64,000 nucleotides of DNA, taken from contig NZ_KQ969507.1 of NCBI RefSeq assembly GCF_001578875.1, positions 62,001-126,000 on the forward strand. The letters are read 5' to 3'. The notes beneath the pieces were generated by a model, which saw only the letters and a program-made list of their open reading frames with translations, ran no database searches and had not been told where the DNA came from. This DNA comes from Streptococcus sp. DD13 (GTDB lineage: Bacteria; Bacillota; Bacilli; Lactobacillales; Streptococcaceae). Each line of letters starts with the position of its first letter. Within the stretch, counting starts at the first letter, position 1. Positions 35,301-43,790 of this stretch are shown here, piece by piece. The translations under genes were made by a program, and so were the position numbers.

Positions 35301-36747
35301 AATTGATCTATCCGAAGAGGGCAATATTCTTCTCTATGGAGCACCTGGGACAGGAAAGACGACCTTCCTTCAGACAGTAGCTATGGACTTAGCCCGCAAG
35401 CTTAGCCCAGAAGAATTGACCCTTTACTTGTTGGATTTTGGAACAAACGGTCTCGCCCCGCTTTCCCAACTGCCTCATGTAGCGGATAGTATCCTGCTAG
35501 AGCAGTCGGAGAAAGTTCAGAAATTTATTCGGGTCATTCATCAAGAACTGGATCGGCGCAAGAAATTGCTCGCAGAACAGGGCGTAGGGACCTTGGCCCT
35601 CTATCGTCAAGTGACAGGAGAGGAGGAACCGGTGATCGTCCTTCTCCTAGATAGCTATGAGTCTATGAAGGATGAGCCTTTTGAAAACGAACTCTTTAAA
35701 CTCCTGATGCGCATCTCTCGGGAAGGTCTTAGTGTAGGGGTGCACCTCGTCGTCACGGCTAGTCGACAAAACAACCTTCGGGCCCAGCTCTACTCTAACT
35801 TCAAGCACCAACTGACACTGCCTCAACACGATGTTGCAGAAATCCGTAGTGTAGTGGGAGCTAGCCCTCTAGCGACTAGCATGGAGGATATCAAAGGACG
35901 TGCTCTCCTGAAACGTGAGGATGTCCATGTCCTGCAGCTGGCTTTGCCTGTTTTAGGGGATAATGATATCGATCGAATCAATGCCTTACGTAATCAGGTC
36001 CGACACCTCAAGCAACTATGGACTGGAAAAACTCCGGAAGCCATCCCTATGGTGCCAGAGAAATTGACTGAAGAAGCTTTTATGACTCAGTATCCAAGTA
36101 GTCAGCAGGCACTTAAAAAAGGAGAGTTCCCACTCGGACTGGAGAAAGAAACGGTCCAAGCTTGCTCATGGAATCCAAAAGAAGGCAATCTCCTTTACCT
36201 CTACAGTAAGGATGATGAGCTTGTTCGGATGCTAGACTTCATGTTTCATCGTATCGCAGAAGGAAGCTACAAGCCAGCAGTTGTCCTGCCAGAAATGAGC
36301 TTCTTGACAATAGATGAGAAAGTGGCTCGCTATGATAGTGCGATTCAGTATGTGGAGTTGCTTGATGCTCTGACCCGTCAGATGGCAAACCGGATGCAAG
36401 AAGGACGGACAGAGTTGACCCATATTATCCTTTGGCCAAACTTTGAGGAGGTCATTTCTAAGCTAAACCCTGACCAGCAGGAGCAATTGCGAGAGCTGTT
36501 AGAAAAAGGTCCATCCGTTGGATATGCGCATGTTATCTTGATTCGACCAAGTAATTTGAGCAAGCTTTCGGATCCAGCATCTCGGTCGGTTAAGACGATT
36601 CAACAGGCCTTAATCACTGTTCGGATAGCGGACCAGGTCATCGTTTCTCCGAGCAATCGTCCGGTCAGAGAGGCTGCCTTGGCTTCACAGGAAAACTACT
36701 GGTTGACCAATCATACCATCGAAAAAATCATGGTTCCCATAGGATAA
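32320..36747 (+). CDS. essC: Type VII secretion ATPase EssC
   Basis: A 1475-residue FtsK/SpoIIIE ATPase, the motor of the system. Two N-terminal FHA-like domains (1-190), two membrane helices (about 228-265), then three ATPase modules. The first has Walker A GTTGAGKSE (664-672), the second GAPGTGKTT (about 1006-1014); the third, C-terminal module (about 1240-1475) lacks a visible Walker A and is probably degenerate, as usual. In staphylococci the C-terminal part of EssC varies with the set of effectors encoded next to it, so the genes that follow are likely its matching cargo. Confidence 0.96.
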   Translation: MKGFLPIYYKGYRYELLIGKKDHYRIAGAGPCDLRLYQFEHELEVTILDGKLRTFYDGQELAGERITTVSSDVVFGGIQTSQRRVFDIGALKTLWIGEDDRTDLFFQKSGLDLLVERQEGGWRLQIFAGQVYRNNLAVKESDIYLTFGDELAFGKEKIKLFRDECQIWGDGIPGANLSRRWDSCYDLYPGFPDYHRSPRLMYQGSKEQFCITRPPQEVRPPSDELLKMMLPPIVMIGVTLLMAVFQPRGLYIIVTVLMSVMTTCLSGVNYVRNRKQYKKDVQERIDNYQYYLEAKARELRQQVEEYRKSQLYHYPSIDEIRKLTNRYDHRIYEKTSQQVDFLHYRLGLGTVQPPYSLRYDQIERSKESDHLEKAGYQLFRSYSQISQMPVVANLLHGPVGYVGPRKLVIEQLQLLVHQLATFHSYHEVQFIPIIPEEELGEWKWMRFLPHLTLEGMNVRGLVYNQRTRDQILNSLTQILKKRQAQALEAKNGQSPLFRPHYVVILTAEELVMDHMIMEFFKEDPTALGCSLIVVKDVLSSLAENVKTVISIRDVTTGELLMEEGHLREKRFNLDHFPAGFDKEQIVRRLAPLRHTENLKSSIPERVSFLELYGAKELSDLQIPDRWENHAPHKSLAVPIGWRGPGDVVELNLHEKAHGPHGLIAGTTGAGKSEVIQSYILSLAVNFHPHDVAFLLIDYKGGGMAHLFKDLPHLLGSITNLDGAQSMRALASIQAELRRRQRLFSMYEVNHINQYQKKYKLGQATEPLPHLFLISDEFAELKVNQPDFMKELVSTARIGRSLGIHLILATQKPSGVVDDQIWSNSRFKLALKVADRAGSQEMLKTPDAATITQAGRAYLQVGNNEVYELFQTAYSGADYQVEKDKLGIEDHSIYRINDLGQYEILGEDLSGLDQAEDIREVPTELDVIVAELRHLHRVAGIAALPQPWLPPLAERVHLEELDSISPVQEWQKKTSPKVLIGVADIPQEQKQETVEIDLSEEGNILLYGAPGTGKTTFLQTVAMDLARKLSPEELTLYLLDFGTNGLAPLSQLPHVADSILLEQSEKVQKFIRVIHQELDRRKKLLAEQGVGTLALYRQVTGEEEPVIVLLLDSYESMKDEPFENELFKLLMRISREGLSVGVHLVVTASRQNNLRAQLYSNFKHQLTLPQHDVAEIRSVVGASPLATSMEDIKGRALLKREDVHVLQLALPVLGDNDIDRINALRNQVRHLKQLWTGKTPEAIPMVPEKLTEEAFMTQYPSSQQALKKGEFPLGLEKETVQACSWNPKEGNLLYLYSKDDELVRMLDFMFHRIAEGSYKPAVVLPEMSFLTIDEKVARYDSAIQYVELLDALTRQMANRMQEGRTELTHIILWPNFEEVISKLNPDQQEQLRELLEKGPSVGYAHVILIRPSNLSKLSDPASRSVKTIQQALITVRIADQVIVSPSNRPVREAALASQENYWLTNHTIEKIMVPIG

Positions 36748-36756
36748 GGAGGTGCA

Positions 36757-37125
36757 ATGTTAAAATCAGAACAGACCATCCAACTTGAACATGAGCTCAC
36801 TGCATTGGATGCCAAAATCAAGGCCCTGCAGGAAGTCTCGGAAATCTTGTCAAATTGCCCAACCAAGGTCAAATCAACCTATAATGGCGCTTATAGCGAC
36901 CATGTGGAGGGGAGACAATATGATAGGATGTATGAAGAAGAAAACGATGTGATTGATGGTTTCAGTACAAAACTAAAAAGTAAGAAAAGTAAAATCATGA
37001 GTGAGATTGAATCGAATCTATCCCGGTTGAAGAATCTACAAACAAGCGTCCATTTGCAACTTAGCGCTTCTCGACGAGCAGACGAAGCTGCAACAACAGC
37101 CCAACAAGCCCGTACCAAGGATTAG
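36757..37125 (+). CDS. Small coiled-coil protein next to essC (likely type VII partner protein)
   Basis: A 122-residue, almost wholly helical, charged protein with no signal peptide (MLKSEQTIQLEHELTALDAK..., ending AATTAQQARTKD). The ATG follows AAGGAGG. Size, helical nature and place between essC and a large LXG-like gene match the small partner proteins that precede type VIIb effectors (YwqH/DUF5082-like in Bacillus). The family assignment is by position and shape only. It contains a single Cys in SEILSNCPTKV. Confidence 0.7.
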   Translation: MLKSEQTIQLEHELTALDAKIKALQEVSEILSNCPTKVKSTYNGAYSDHVEGRQYDRMYEEENDVIDGFSTKLKSKKSKIMSEIESNLSRLKNLQTSVHLQLSASRRADEAATTAQQARTKD

Positions 37126-37136
37126 GAGAAAAAGCA

Positions 37137-39221
37137 ATGGTTATGATAACAGTGCATTCAAAGTCTGATTTGAATGCCATAGGTTACGCGGCCAAGAATG
37201 CCGCAACGATGTATCGCGAAGCGACCGCAGAAGCGGATCGTTCCTTTCAGATGCGAATAGAAGGCTCAGAAGGAGCAGCCATTAGCACCTTTCTTGAGAA
37301 AATCAACACCCTATCCACCAATGTTTTCTCAGTTTACCCAGACTTGCTGGATCGCTTAGGAGAGACGATCCACAATTACACCAAATCCTTAGAATATGAA
37401 GGTTTCACGGGGGATCAGGAGATTAAGTCTAGCGATCAAGGGATCGCAGACATCAAGGACTGGTTAACACGGCAACGCTACAATAGTATAGAGAGCAAGG
37501 AGAACAACCTTGATGACGTTATCAAAAAAGCCCAGGGAGCCCTTGCTCTGTCCCCACAGGAGGTGGATATCCGTCTAGATACCGGCTCCATTCAACTAGA
37601 AGCCTACGAGGAGCTCAGTCGTCTCGCTAAAGCCCGTCAGACTAAGCACGACAATATCACCCAGGATATGCAAACCTTCCGTGATCAACTAGAGCGTCTA
37701 GAAGGAGAGTTAACCACCTTGTCTAGCCACTTGACGAACGCCTATTATGTATCTCAGGTGCCCGTTGCCACTCTGTATAAGTGGGTGGCACGAGGATATC
37801 TAACGGTAGACAATATGGAGGTCATAGATAGTATCCGGGACAAGGGTGATGATGAAATGTTGGAAGTTATACTGAGCGAAGGTGAAAGCAAGGAAACGTT
37901 CTATGCTACATTAGGGGAAGTGGATGCGAGTTTTGTCAGTCAAAACATGATGAATCTGGCCTATGCAAGGATTTTAGAGAATTCGGATCATATCGGTCAT
38001 TTACAGGAGTTTTTCAGAAAATTACAAGAACAAGACCAGGAGAAGGCTCAGATTTATCTCGAAAAATTAGCAGTATCCGGGACGCTTGCGGCATCATTAG
38101 TTTCAGGCATGGGCACACAGCGCTTACCGAAAGTCACGGGGGATTATGATCGTTACATGAAAGAGTGGCGGGAATTACAAGCATCCGGTCAACTCGTAGC
38201 ACTAAGAGAAAAACTTCTTCACATGGGAAACCTTAACACGCTGTTTGAGTCTGCAATCATTGCAGGGGTCGGGAAGTCTCTTAGTCCTGTAGGCTCTGAC
38301 AATCCCGATAGAGAGATACCGATTACGACAAGACTAGAGAATCTACGTCAAGTCGGGGGAAGCTATAGCTGGGATGCCGTCACCTATACGGGTGAAAAAT
38401 ATGAGCGAGAAGTTCGCAAAGAAGCGGTTACTAACGGCTATACGGACTCAAGGGTTGAAAGTGATGTCAATCAGGCAGCTGAGAAATACCGGGAATTAGA
38501 ACAGAAAAAGCAGAAGGCTTTGCAGGATCTCGTTAAAGATCTGCTTCTAGTAGGAACGGATCTGGTGATTCCTGGCTTCTCTAGTGTAGGCTCATTTGCA
38601 AGAAGTATTTTAGAGAAAGGAAAAGTTAGTTCGGCTATTTCAGATGGCAACGACTGGTCCAAAACAACTTTGGGGGAAGGCTATACGAAAGGAGCCAAAG
38701 GAGGCGTAAAATCCACCAGTAAACTCTTTAGCTACATAGAGTCCGTGGCTGCCCTCTCAAGCGAGAAGGATGAGCAAAAGCGAAATGCTCAAGGAGAATT
38801 GTTTGGTATTGGAGGCAGTAGTATCACTGTCGGGGATAAGAACACCAGCTCCCAGAGTCATATCGTCTTTGACCTCTCCGCCAGCCTACAGTATTCTGAC
38901 TTCCAAGAAAACGGGGTCAGGGGTTATATCTTGAGGCAGTATGATGGAAAAGCATTGGAGAGATTTGATGACGGAATAAAACGATCTGCCATGTCTCAGG
39001 ATATGCGGGATATTTTAACAGGAAACAGTGATAAGCCGATCACTGAAGTCGGACCGGATCTGATTAGAGATGCTCTAAATAAAATGAATAAAATCACCTA
39101 TGTTCTAAATAGGAAAGACGGATTAAGTTGGGTAACTCGGTATTATGACAATAATTACCGTGACTTTGATGGATTGACTGGTAATGCAAAGACAAGTCAT
39201 ATGGAAGGGAGCGCAGAATGA
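37137..39221 (+). CDS. Large LXG-like type VII cargo protein, C-terminal function unknown
   Basis: A 694-residue protein without a signal peptide. Residues 1-215 are helical and amphipathic (EKINTLSTNVFSVYPDLLDRL, LEGELTTLSSHLTNAYYVSQ), the pattern of the N-terminal LXG targeting domain. Residues 216-430 are a mixed helical region, 455-480 a short hydrophobic stretch (LVKDLLLVGTDLVIPGF), and 540-694 a beta-rich end with SQSHIVFDLSASLQYSDFQ and KITYVLNRKDGLSWVTRYYD. I see no nuclease, NADase, lipase or other toxin motif that I know, and no Cys in the C-terminal part. Its stop overlaps the next start by 4 bases (ATGA), as toxin and immunity genes often do. Function unknown. Confidence 0.8.
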   Translation: MVMITVHSKSDLNAIGYAAKNAATMYREATAEADRSFQMRIEGSEGAAISTFLEKINTLSTNVFSVYPDLLDRLGETIHNYTKSLEYEGFTGDQEIKSSDQGIADIKDWLTRQRYNSIESKENNLDDVIKKAQGALALSPQEVDIRLDTGSIQLEAYEELSRLAKARQTKHDNITQDMQTFRDQLERLEGELTTLSSHLTNAYYVSQVPVATLYKWVARGYLTVDNMEVIDSIRDKGDDEMLEVILSEGESKETFYATLGEVDASFVSQNMMNLAYARILENSDHIGHLQEFFRKLQEQDQEKAQIYLEKLAVSGTLAASLVSGMGTQRLPKVTGDYDRYMKEWRELQASGQLVALREKLLHMGNLNTLFESAIIAGVGKSLSPVGSDNPDREIPITTRLENLRQVGGSYSWDAVTYTGEKYEREVRKEAVTNGYTDSRVESDVNQAAEKYRELEQKKQKALQDLVKDLLLVGTDLVIPGFSSVGSFARSILEKGKVSSAISDGNDWSKTTLGEGYTKGAKGGVKSTSKLFSYIESVAALSSEKDEQKRNAQGELFGIGGSSITVGDKNTSSQSHIVFDLSASLQYSDFQENGVRGYILRQYDGKALERFDDGIKRSAMSQDMRDILTGNSDKPITEVGPDLIRDALNKMNKITYVLNRKDGLSWVTRYYDNNYRDFDGLTGNAKTSHMEGSAE

Positions 39222-40135
39222 AAGGCAAAAAAGTAAAAAAGATTCTCGGAAGTGTTTCTGTATTTTTGATACTGAGTGCGACTGCCTATACTGTCTATTC
39301 CCAGTTCTTCGCATATCGTTTTGAGGAAGAACATGCGGCTAATATTACATCTATGGGGCTATTTGGCGACCAAAAGCAGTATCTCTCGGTCGTTGTAGAA
39401 GAAGGGACAACTGTTGGTTGGGGAAGTGGTATCACGGTTTCGCAGAATTACTTAGTATCGGTGGATTTTAAGAATCGGATTGATCGTTTGTCCCATCCCT
39501 ACCAAATGGATGAGGGAGAGTCCGTCATGGTGACCACCTATGATTTAAATACAAGTGATTTTACCAAAAGAAGTTTTGATTTGGCTGATAGATGGCGCAA
39601 GGCCAACTATACCTATCAAATCATAAGCGTTTATGCCATAACTTATCAAGGGGAAGACTACCTTGCTGTCAAATACGAAGAAAATGAATACACTTCTGGT
39701 ATGCTTTGGTATAGTTTGGAGAAAGGAACCTTTATAAAATATGGTGGAAAAGATTTTCAAAGTATCTTTGAATTTCTGGATGGGACATATAGGACTGGCT
39801 TAGACGAAAAATTGTTTGAGATGAACATGGATATAAGACAGTATTCATTAAATTACAATTTTAATAAGGCGAAAGGGATAGAAAACCTGAATATCTCAAG
39901 GGAGTATCCTCAGATTGCCCAAAATCTATCCAATGGTGGCTCCATCTATGTCCGTCCACTGTTCAGTGACAAAGCTACCTGGTTCAATACTATTATCCAT
40001 TGGTTTGCGCCGAAAGAGCAAGAAGTCATGGAGCTCTACGCGCCAAATGGCGACACTGGTGAGAAGACACCAATCAGAAGCTATGAGGATTATGAAGCGT
40101 GGGCAAAGGCACATCCAGAATTTGGGACTGAATAA
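39218..40135 (+). CDS. Membrane-anchored paralogue 1 (candidate immunity or accessory protein)
   Basis: A 305-residue protein: basic N-terminus and one hydrophobic anchor (about residues 10-30, ILGSVSVFLILSATAYTVYS), then an outside domain rich in Tyr and beta pattern (SVVVEEGTTVGWGSGITVSQ, VMVTTYDLNTSDFTKRS). Coupled to the large gene by a 4-base overlap. About 80% of the DNA is repeated in the next gene. Outward-facing proteins encoded right after LXG effectors include immunity proteins such as TipC in S. intermedius; that role here is only inferred. Its last codons and stop come from a fragment of the large gene (see findings). Confidence 0.78.
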   Translation: MKGKKVKKILGSVSVFLILSATAYTVYSQFFAYRFEEEHAANITSMGLFGDQKQYLSVVVEEGTTVGWGSGITVSQNYLVSVDFKNRIDRLSHPYQMDEGESVMVTTYDLNTSDFTKRSFDLADRWRKANYTYQIISVYAITYQGEDYLAVKYEENEYTSGMLWYSLEKGTFIKYGGKDFQSIFEFLDGTYRTGLDEKLFEMNMDIRQYSLNYNFNKAKGIENLNISREYPQIAQNLSNGGSIYVRPLFSDKATWFNTIIHWFAPKEQEVMELYAPNGDTGEKTPIRSYEDYEAWAKAHPEFGTE

Positions 40136-40177
40136 AACGATCTGCCATGTCTCAAGTCATGTGGAAGGGAGCGTAGA
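40130..40177 (+). repeat. Relic of the large cargo gene between the paralogues
   Basis: Bases 40130-40154 are identical to 38974-38998 inside the 694-residue gene. They are followed by AAGTCAT-TGGAAGGGAGCG-AGAATG, which matches the end of that gene at 39194-39217 with two changes. The stretch is what remains of a second copy after an internal deletion. Confidence 0.85.
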
Positions 40178-41102
40178 ATGAAAAGCAAAAAAGTAAAAAG
40201 TAAAAAAGATTCTCGGAAGTGTCTCTGTATTTTTGATAGTGAGCACGATTGCCTATACTGTCTATTCCCATTTTTTGGAATACCGCTTCGAGGAGAAACA
40301 TGCGGCTAATATTACATCTATGGAACTGTTTGGGGACCAGAAGCAGTATCTCTCGGTCGTTGTAGAAGAAGGGACAACTGATGGTTGGAGAAGCGGTATC
40401 ACGGTTTCGCAGAATTACTTAGTATCGGTGGATTCTAAGAAGCGAACGGATCGCTTGTCCAATCCCTACCAAATGGATGAGGGAGAGTCCATCATGGTGA
40501 CCACCTATGATTTAAATACAAGTGATTTTACCAAAAGAAGTTTTGATTTGGCCGATAGATGGCGCAAGGCCAACTATACCTATCAAATTGTAAACGTCTA
40601 TGCCATAACCTATCAAGGGGAAGACTACCTCTCCATCGGATATGATGAAGATGAGTATTCTTCTGGTGTGGTTTGGTATAACCTGAAGACAAAGGCTTTT
40701 ACCCAATACAAAGGTAAGGGTTCTCAAAATAGTTTACAAATTTTTAAAGGGGGTTACTACACTGGTATTGATGATAAGTTATCTGATTTGAATATGGATC
40801 TAAGACAGTATTCATTAAATTACAATTTTCAGAAGGCAAAAGGTATAAAAGACTTAAATATTTCAACGGAGTATCCTCAGATTGCCAAAAGGTTGACTGA
40901 CGGCGGAGCGATCTATGCCCGCCCGACCATGGTCGATAAAGCTACCTGGTTTAACACCATTATCCATTGGTTTGCGCCAAAAGGGCAAGAAGTCATGGAA
41001 CTCTACACGAAAGATAGTGAAACTGGTGAAAAGACGCCAATCAGAAGCTATGCGGATTATGAAGCATGGGAAAAGGCACATCCAGAAAGTGGAAAGGAGT
41101 AG
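40178..41102 (+). pseudogene. Membrane-anchored paralogue 2, start codon shifted out of frame by a 7-base duplication
   Basis: Closely similar to paralogue 1 throughout. The ATG at 40178 lies behind the same GGAAGGGAG ribosome site as in paralogue 1, but the tandem AGTAAAA-AGTAAAA (40192-40205) adds 7 bases, so this frame stops at 40307. The body of the gene is open from 40233 (TTG) to 41102, 289 residues, with only part of the hydrophobic anchor and a poor ribosome site. If one 7-base unit were lost the protein would read MKSKKVKKILGSVSVFLIVS and regain the anchor. The rest of the frame is intact, which argues for recent damage or switchable expression rather than old decay. Confidence 0.75.
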
Positions 41103-41104
41103 AA

Positions 41105-41437
41105 ATGGGAAAAGTAGCGATAAAGACAGCTCTTCTGACAGATTCGCAAACGACAATCAACGAAATAGCGGTCACGGGTCAATACGGGAGAAGGGCGGTA
41201 GACGATACTACTAGAGAACCTTTAGAAAAATGTAGGAAACTTCTCCAAGAAAATGCAGGGAAATTGGTCGGAGTGGTCTCGCATTATAACTCCTTCCTGA
41301 CAAACCTGGCTAAAAAATTCGAGGAAAACGATAAAGAACTTTCCAAGCAGTTTGGAATGACGGTGGCTCTTCAAAAAAGTTCGCCTAGATACAAAAAAGC
41401 CTTGGATCGAACCCGAAGTGACGACTATTTTTCCTGA
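41105..41437 (+). CDS. Esx-sized helical protein (likely type VII substrate or partner)
   Basis: A 110-residue protein, MGKVAIKTALLTDSQTTINE..., predicted as a helical hairpin, with no signal peptide and no WXG motif. The ATG at 41105 has GGAGTAG upstream, touching the stop of paralogue 2. Length and place, last in the locus, resemble the DUF5344/YwqI-like small proteins linked to LXG effectors. The assignment is by shape and context. Confidence 0.65.
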   Translation: MGKVAIKTALLTDSQTTINEIAVTGQYGRRAVDDTTREPLEKCRKLLQENAGKLVGVVSHYNSFLTNLAKKFEENDKELSKQFGMTVALQKSSPRYKKALDRTRSDDYFS

Positions 41438-41563
41438 GCCTTTATGAAAGGATATGATTGGCTAAATTCTCCTATCCTGTTACAGACGGGAGTGTTTTTT
41501 AGAAGGCGCGATCAGCGGATGAAAATTTTAAATCGGTATCCGTCAGGAAAGGAAAGAATCTGC

Positions 41564-41592
41564 TTGCCAATTGAATGAAAATTTGCTATACT
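41564..41592 (+). promoter_or_regulatory. Promoter of rpsB-tsf
   Basis: TTGCCA (41564-41569) and extended -10 TGCTATACT (TATACT 41587-41592), spacer 17. Confidence 0.8.
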
Positions 41593-41598
41593 GATTAG

Positions 41599-41709
41599 GT
41601 TGCTTAGGCGACAAATACTCATCTCAGATCCATTGTGGTGTTGTTGCCCGTGTGGTGGCACTGCAAGTTGAAGTCTGAGAGAGGCAAAAAACAAAAAGGA
41701 GAAATACTC
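41599..41709 (+). promoter_or_regulatory. Long structured leader of rpsB
   Basis: About 110 transcribed bases between the promoter and the start codon, with pairing elements such as GTTGTTGCCCG / TGGTGGCAC and a purine-rich end. S2 mRNA leaders of Firmicutes bind S2 to limit their own translation; the position fits but the structure was not computed. Confidence 0.5.
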
Positions 41710-42495
41710 ATGGCAGTAATTTCAATGAAACAACTTCTTGAGGCTGGTGTACACTTTGGTCACCAAACTCGTCGTTGGAACCCAAAAATGGCGAAGTACA
41801 TCTTCACAGAGCGTAACGGAATCCACGTTATCGACTTGCAACAAACTGTAAAATTGGCGGACCAAGCTTATGACTTTATCCGTGATGCCGCAGCAAACGA
41901 TGCTGTCATCTTGTTTGTTGGTACGAAAAAACAAGCTGCAGATGCTGTGAAAGAAGAAGCAGAACGCGCTGGTCAATACTACATCAACCACCGTTGGTTG
42001 GGTGGAACTCTTACAAACTGGGATACAATCCAAAAACGGATTGCTCGTTTGAAAGAAATCAAACGTATGGAAGAAGAAGGAACATTTGATGTTCTTCCTA
42101 AGAAAGAAGTTGCCCTTCTCAACAAACAACGCGCTCGTCTTGAAAAATTCTTGGGCGGTATCGAAGATATGCCACGTATTCCTGACGTGATGTATGTTGT
42201 GGATCCACATAAAGAGCAAATCGCTGTGAAAGAAGCGAAAAAATTGGGAATCCCAGTTGTAGCTATGGTAGATACAAACACTGATCCAGATGATATCGAT
42301 GTAATCATCCCAGCAAATGATGATGCAATCCGTTCTGTTAAATTGATCACTGCGAAGATGGCAGATGCGATCATCGAAGGAAATCAAGGTGAAGACAGTG
42401 TCGCAGCGGTTGAAGCTGAGTTGGCTGAAGGTGCTGAAGCAACTGAATCCATCGAAGAAATCGTTGAAGTGGTTGAAGGCGACAACGCTGAATAA
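41710..42495 (+). CDS. rpsB: 30S ribosomal protein S2
   Basis: A 261-residue protein starting [27 protein letters not shown], the universal S2 beginning, with [18 protein letters not shown] and [19 protein letters not shown]. An acidic tail closes it. The ATG at 41710 follows AAAAGGAG; the longer frame upstream belongs to the leader. Forms an operon with tsf. Confidence 0.97.
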   Translation: MAVISMKQLLEAGVHFGHQTRRWNPKMAKYIFTERNGIHVIDLQQTVKLADQAYDFIRDAAANDAVILFVGTKKQAADAVKEEAERAGQYYINHRWLGGTLTNWDTIQKRIARLKEIKRMEEEGTFDVLPKKEVALLNKQRARLEKFLGGIEDMPRIPDVMYVVDPHKEQIAVKEAKKLGIPVVAMVDTNTDPDDIDVIIPANDDAIRSVKLITAKMADAIIEGNQGEDSVAAVEAELAEGAEATESIEEIVEVVEGDNAE

Positions 42496-42518
42496 CAGTC
42501 AGAATTAGTAACACACCT

Positions 42519-42547
42519 AAAGGGGCGGGGCTCAGCCCAGTCCCTTT
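42519..42547 (+). terminator. Weak hairpin between rpsB and tsf
   Basis: AAAGGG...GGGCT-CAGCCC...CCCTTT with a short AT run. It may reduce read-through into tsf or protect the rpsB mRNA end. Confidence 0.45.
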
Positions 42548-42576
42548 ATTTCATCAAAACAATTGGAGAAAAGAAA

Positions 42577-43617
42577 ATGGCAGAAATTACAGCTAAACTT
42601 GTCAAAGAATTGCGTGAAAAATCCGGTGCTGGTGTCATGGACGCTAAAAAAGCATTGGTTGAAGTAGAAGGCGATATTGAAAAAGCGATTGAATTGCTTC
42701 GCGAAAAAGGAATGGCGAAAGCAGCGAAAAAAGCTGACCGTGTTGCCGCCGAAGGTTTGACGGGTGTTTATGTGAATGGGAACGTGGCAGCAGTTGTCGA
42801 AGTGAATGCTGAAACGGACTTCGTTGCAAAAAACGCTCAATTCGTTGAATTGGTAAACGAAACAGCGAAAGTAATTGCTGAAGGCAAACCAGCAAACAAC
42901 GAAGAAGCGCTTGCATTGACTATGCCTTCAGGTGAAAGCCTTGAAGCAGCCTATGTATCTGCAACAGCTACTATCGGTGAAAAAATCTCCTTCCGTCGTT
43001 TTGCTTTGATCGAAAAGACAGATGCGCAACACTTCGGTGCTTACCAACATAATGGTGGTCGTATCGGTGTTATCTCTGTTGTTGAAGGTGGCGACGATGC
43101 TCTTGCAAAACAAGTATCCATGCACATCGCAGCGATGAAACCAACAGTTCTTTCATACAAAGAATTGGATGAGCAATTCGTGAAAGATGAATTGGCTCAA
43201 CTCAATCACGTGATCGACCAAGACAACGAAAGCCGTGCAATGGTTGGTAAACCAGCTCTTCCACACTTGAAATATGGATCAAAAGCACAATTGTCAGACG
43301 CGGTTATTGCACAAGCAGAAGAAGATATCAAGGCTGAATTAGCTGCTGAAGGCAAGCCAGAAAAAATCTGGGACAAGATCATCCCAGGTAAAATGGATCG
43401 TTTCTTGTTAGACAACACCAAAGTGGACCAAGCATACACTCTTCTTGCACAAGTTTACATCATGGATGACAGCAAGACGGTTGAAGCTTACCTTGAGTCA
43501 GTGAATGCTTCAGTAGTTGAGTTTGCTCGCTTTGAAGTTGGGGAAGGTATCGAAAAAGCTTCAAATGACTTTGAAGCAGAAGTTGCAGCTACAATGGCAG
43601 CAGCCTTGAACAACTAA
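42577..43617 (+). CDS. tsf: Translation elongation factor Ts
   Basis: A 346-residue exchange factor for EF-Tu. The start [27 protein letters not shown] is the typical UBA-like N-terminus and ETDFVAKN the conserved core signature. Length is normal for streptococci. RBS TTGGAG. Co-transcribed with rpsB. Confidence 0.97.
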   Translation: MAEITAKLVKELREKSGAGVMDAKKALVEVEGDIEKAIELLREKGMAKAAKKADRVAAEGLTGVYVNGNVAAVVEVNAETDFVAKNAQFVELVNETAKVIAEGKPANNEEALALTMPSGESLEAAYVSATATIGEKISFRRFALIEKTDAQHFGAYQHNGGRIGVISVVEGGDDALAKQVSMHIAAMKPTVLSYKELDEQFVKDELAQLNHVIDQDNESRAMVGKPALPHLKYGSKAQLSDAVIAQAEEDIKAELAAEGKPEKIWDKIIPGKMDRFLLDNTKVDQAYTLLAQVYIMDDSKTVEAYLESVNASVVEFARFEVGEGIEKASNDFEAEVAATMAAALNN

Positions 43618-43626
43618 GATAGAATG

Positions 43627-43656
43627 AAAGAGGTTCTGGTTGGGGCCTCTTTTTTA
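43627..43656 (+). terminator. Terminator of tsf
   Basis: AAAGAGG and CCTCTTTTTT flank a loop of about 12 bases. Confidence 0.75.
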
Positions 43657-43790
43657 TGGACTGATGAGGAGCTTTCTTGAACGATTCGAAAAAGATCAAC
43701 CGGAAAAGAGGGGATCGTTTGTGTCTTGGCTAAGGAGGGGGGGAAGTTTCTATAGCAAGGGACAAGACCGGATTTTTCGGTCTACATCAA

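Noticed and set aside
41722-42387. 221-codon minus-strand frame opposite rpsB
   Set aside because: Shadow of a highly conserved gene with strong codon bias; composition rich in Phe/Cys/His and no ribosome site.
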